DNA of 24,344 nt from Vicinamibacteria bacterium (GTDB lineage: Bacteria > Acidobacteriota > Vicinamibacteria > Vicinamibacterales > UBA2999). Within the stretch, counting starts at the first letter, position 1; the number at the start of each line of letters is the position of its first letter. Location: contig JAICEG010000015.1 in the NCBI GenBank assembly GCA_025924295.1, positions 1 through 24,344 on the forward strand. The letters are read 5' to 3'. The position numbers were made by a program, and so were the translations under genes. The notes under the pieces are model-generated. The model was given only the letters and a program-made list of their open reading frames with translations. It searched no databases and was not told where the DNA came from. This document shows positions 21,921 to 24,344 of the stretch, one piece after another.

Positions 21921-22876
21921 AGCGCGGGCTCACCCTCTTCATCGTCTTCACGGCGCTGATGGCTGCCGTGCCGTTCGTGGCTGACAACTATGTCGTGCGG
22001 CTGTGCACGTTTCTCTGCATGTACTCGGCGCTGGCGCTGTCGTGGAACCTGATCGGCGGCTACGCCGGCTACCCCTCGTTTTCAACGGCCGGGTTCTTCG
22101 GCCTCGGCGCGTATGCCGGGGCATTGCTGCAGAACAACGGCGTTGCGCCGGTCTGGTCCTGGCTCGCCGCCACGATTGTCGTCGCGGTCTTCGCGGCCTC
22201 GCTGGGACGCGCGATTCTGAAGATGAAAGGGCACTACTTCGCGATCGGCTCCCTCGCGATCGGCGAAGTGCTCCGGCTGGTTGCTTCATCCTGGGCATCG
22301 CTGACCGGCGGCGGCGACGGGCTGAACGTCCCCATCGTCCAGGGCGGGCCCGACTTCATCGGTCGCGTCTTCCTGTACTCGATGATGGCGATGATGGTCG
22401 TCAGCTTCGTCGTGACGATCGTCGTCGACCGTACACGTCTCGGCTTCGGCCTTCGATGCATCAAGCAGAACGAGGATGCCGCCGACATGGTCGGCATCGA
22501 CGTCAGGTCCTACAAGACTGCGGCGTTTGCGCTGTCAGCCATGTTCTGCGGGACGATCGGCGCCATCTACGCCTCGTGGGTCGCCTACATCGATCCCTCC
22601 GATGCGTTCAGCATCCTGCTCAGCCTGAAGGTCCCGGTCATGACGCTGCTGGGCGGACCGGGCACCGTACTCGGTCCGGTTATCGGCGCATGGATCTTCG
22701 TCGTCCTCGAAGAGATGATCTGGGCACAGTTCCTCGAGCTCAATCGCGCGATCCTCGGCGTCGTCATCGTCCTGCTCATCTTCACGCTGCCGAACGGGCT
22801 GCTGGGCCTGCAGATGCCGGCGTGGAACTGGCGAGCGCTCGTCGGGCTGCGTAGCCGTGTGCCGGAGGCGCGATGA
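21917..22876 (+). CDS. livM: Branched-chain amino-acid type ABC transporter permease (LivM-like)
   Basis: This 319-residue inner-membrane permease is the second half of the transporter channel. Multiple hydrophobic helices are present, with LivM hallmarks SWNLIGGYAGYPSFSTAGFFGLGAYAGALL (starting near residue 41), LKMKGHYFAIGSLAIGEVLRL, FGLRCIKQNEDAADMVGIDVRSYKTAAF in the coupling region, and LLGGPGTVLGPVIGAWIF near the C-terminus. It starts with an ATGA overlap with the LivH gene and ends with an ATGA overlap with the LivG gene, so the three are translationally linked. Length and motifs are ordinary for the family. Confidence 0.95.
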   Translation: MKRGLTLFIVFTALMAAVPFVADNYVVRLCTFLCMYSALALSWNLIGGYAGYPSFSTAGFFGLGAYAGALLQNNGVAPVWSWLAATIVVAVFAASLGRAILKMKGHYFAIGSLAIGEVLRLVASSWASLTGGGDGLNVPIVQGGPDFIGRVFLYSMMAMMVVSFVVTIVVDRTRLGFGLRCIKQNEDAADMVGIDVRSYKTAAFALSAMFCGTIGAIYASWVAYIDPSDAFSILLSLKVPVMTLLGGPGTVLGPVIGAWIFVVLEEMIWAQFLELNRAILGVVIVLLIFTLPNGLLGLQMPAWNWRALVGLRSRVPEAR

Positions 22877-23631
22877 GCGCCGCGGTACTCGACGTCGACA
22901 ATCTCTCGCGCGCCTTCGGTGGCGTGCAGGCGGTTGACGGCGTCAGCTTCACCCTTCGTGCGGGAGAGATCGTAGGCCTCATTGGGCCCAACGGCGCCGG
23001 CAAGACAACACTCGTCAATCTGGTCACCGGTGTCGTGACGCCTGGGTCCGGGAGAATCCGGTTCGAAGGACGCGACGTGACGCGCCAACGACCCTGGCAG
23101 GCTGCCCGCCGCGGCCTCGCGCGGACATTCCAGGTCGTTCAGCCGTTTCCTGAGATGACCGTCCTCGACAACGTCGCCGCAGGCGCGCTGTTCGCCGGCC
23201 ATGCCGAGAATCGTGCCGAGGCCGAAGCGGCAGCGCGCGAACACCTGACGTTCGTCGGCCTCGTCTACGAAGCACACCGTCCTGCGGCGTCCCTCCCGCT
23301 ACCCGGACGAAAGCGCCTCGAACTGGCAAAGAGCCTGGCCATGAAACCGAAGGTGCTGCTGCTCGACGAAGTCAATGCGGGACTGAACTCTGGTGAGATC
23401 GAACATGCGCTGACGCTGATGCGCGCCATCGCCGACCGTGGTATCACCATCCTCATCATCGAGCACCTGATGAAAGTGGTGCTGACGCTGAGTCAACGGA
23501 TCCTGGTGCTGCACCATGGAAAGTTGATCAGCGAGGGTGATCCCCAGGAGGTCATCAACGATCCAACCGTCGTCGAGGCCTATCTCGGCAGCAAGTTCGC
23601 GGAACGGCAGAAACGAATGGCCCATGGCTGA
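22873..23631 (+). CDS. livG: Branched-chain amino-acid type ABC transporter ATPase (LivG-like)
   Basis: This 252-residue cytoplasmic ATPase is one of two that power the LivHM channel. Walker A is GPNGAGKTT (38-46), the Q-loop lies in ARTFQVVQPF (83-92), Walker B is VLLLDEVNAGLN (161-172) and the switch His is in IIEHLM (195-200). The C-terminal EGDPQEVINDPTVVEAYLG is the standard LivG ending. The ABC signature, normally LSGGQ or LSYGQ, reads LPLPGRKRLELAKSL (141-155), a divergent form lacking the paired glycines. It overlaps LivM by ATGA and LivF by 8 bp. The divergence may reflect a subfamily rather than loss of function, because the partner ATPase keeps a canonical signature. Confidence 0.94.
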   Translation: MSAAVLDVDNLSRAFGGVQAVDGVSFTLRAGEIVGLIGPNGAGKTTLVNLVTGVVTPGSGRIRFEGRDVTRQRPWQAARRGLARTFQVVQPFPEMTVLDNVAAGALFAGHAENRAEAEAAAREHLTFVGLVYEAHRPAASLPLPGRKRLELAKSLAMKPKVLLLDEVNAGLNSGEIEHALTLMRAIADRGITILIIEHLMKVVLTLSQRILVLHHGKLISEGDPQEVINDPTVVEAYLGSKFAERQKRMAHG

Positions 23632-24343
23632 CGCACTGCTTCGAGTCGAGAACCTGTGTGCCGGCTACGGCCAGGTGCAGGTACTGTGGGGCGCCGATCT
23701 CAGCGTCGAGCGCGGGAGCATCGTCTGCCTGGTCGGATCGAACGGTGCAGGCAAGTCGACGCTTCTGCGGGCGATCTCGGGCCTGGTTCGGCCAACGGCC
23801 GGACGCGTCTGTCTCGGCAATCGCGACCTGACTGGCGCCACGCCGGATGAAATCCTGATGACAGGCATCGCTCACGTCCCCGAGGGGCGACGGCTGTTCA
23901 AAGGCATGACGGTGCGCGACAACCTGCTTCTGGGTGCGTACCTTCGACACGAGCCGATGGTCGATCTCGAACGCGACCTCGACAAGATCTACACGATGTT
24001 TCCGATCCTGGGCGAGCGTCGCAACCAGGACGCAACGACGTTATCGGGCGGGGAACAACAGATGTGCGCGATCGGCCGCGGCATGATGGCGCGGCCGCGC
24101 CTGCTGATGATCGACGAGATGTCGCTCGGCCTCGCGCCGCGCGTCGTCGAACGGATCGCCGAGGTCCTGCGGGAGATCAATCGATCCGGTCTGACCATCC
24201 TGCTCGTCGAGCAGGACGTGCTGACCGCTTTCGAGCTCGCTGATCACGCGTACGTCCTCGAGACCGGGCGCATTTCTGTCGACGGAGCACCCACCGCACT
24301 CGCCGATGATCCGAGGATTCGGCAGGCGTACCTCGGGATGTGA
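23624..24343 (+). CDS. livF: Branched-chain amino-acid type ABC transporter ATPase (LivF-like)
   Basis: This 239-residue ATPase is the partner of LivG. Walker A is GSNGAGKST (38-46), the signature is canonical LSGGEQQ (140-146), and Walker B is LLMIDEMSLGLAP (160-172). LVEQD (194-198) has Gln at the switch position, as is usual in LivF. IAHVPEGRRLFKGMTVRDNL (82-101) is a strong LivF hallmark. The ATG at 23624 overlaps the end of the LivG gene by 8 bp; an in-frame ATG at 23537 would read far into LivG and add an unrelated N-terminus. The gene is complete: its TGA ends one base before the window edge, so any further operon genes are not visible. Confidence 0.95.
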   Translation: MADALLRVENLCAGYGQVQVLWGADLSVERGSIVCLVGSNGAGKSTLLRAISGLVRPTAGRVCLGNRDLTGATPDEILMTGIAHVPEGRRLFKGMTVRDNLLLGAYLRHEPMVDLERDLDKIYTMFPILGERRNQDATTLSGGEQQMCAIGRGMMARPRLLMIDEMSLGLAPRVVERIAEVLREINRSGLTILLVEQDVLTAFELADHAYVLETGRISVDGAPTALADDPRIRQAYLGM

Positions 24344-24344
24344 G

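Overview
The window is GC-rich, densely coding bacterial DNA. Its gene content points to an acidobacterium, most likely of the Vicinamibacteria type: an Oar-like TonB-dependent receptor with a carboxypeptidase-regulatory domain, a DUF5916/CBM9-like outer-membrane protein, a DUF1592-DUF1552-ankyrin gene trio, and a NosR-like FMN domain. This assignment is inferred from gene families; no rRNA or other phylogenetic marker is present. I saw no tRNA, rRNA, transposase, integrase, phage gene or CRISPR array.

Layout. (1) 1-801, minus: 5' part of a GAF plus sigma-54 AAA+ activator cut by the window edge. (2) 997-10816, all minus: TonB-dependent receptor, then an RND efflux permease, then a DUF5916 outer-membrane protein sharing a GTGA overlap with the permease, then an M20 metallopeptidase. 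The permease has no membrane-fusion partner in the window. (3) 11174-12165, minus: a small secreted protein of unknown function overlapping by 19 bp a secreted stand-alone NosR-like FMN-binding protein. (4) 12374-12640, plus: an FmdB-type zinc ribbon, the only plus-strand gene in the left 19 kb. (5) 12645-19186, minus: DUF1592 di-haem protein, DUF1552 Tat-exported protein (TAATG overlap), exported ankyrin-repeat protein, and two paralogous cytochrome c'-like proteins. (6) 19838-24343, plus: a complete five-gene branched-chain amino-acid type (HAAT) ABC transporter in livKHMGF order with overlapping genes.

The right block is a self-contained uptake operon. Block 5 looks like an exported redox or cell-surface module: all five products carry export signals, and the set contains four visible CXXCH haem motifs. 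Block 2 pairs an inner-membrane pump with two outer-membrane barrel proteins.

Non-coding structure includes two copies of a dispersed palindromic element with GGGGTGGG/CCCACCCC arms (about 2299-2410 and 19436-19600), a heptameric AACNNNG repeat tract between the two cytochromes, a short perfect hairpin at 13639-13656, and an operator-like palindrome (CGACAT-N2-ATGTCG) with one perfect and three degraded copies, all intergenic. No single locus here can be called a new system with confidence. The best candidates are the five-gene exported haem/ankyrin block and the RND-DUF5916 overlap pair.
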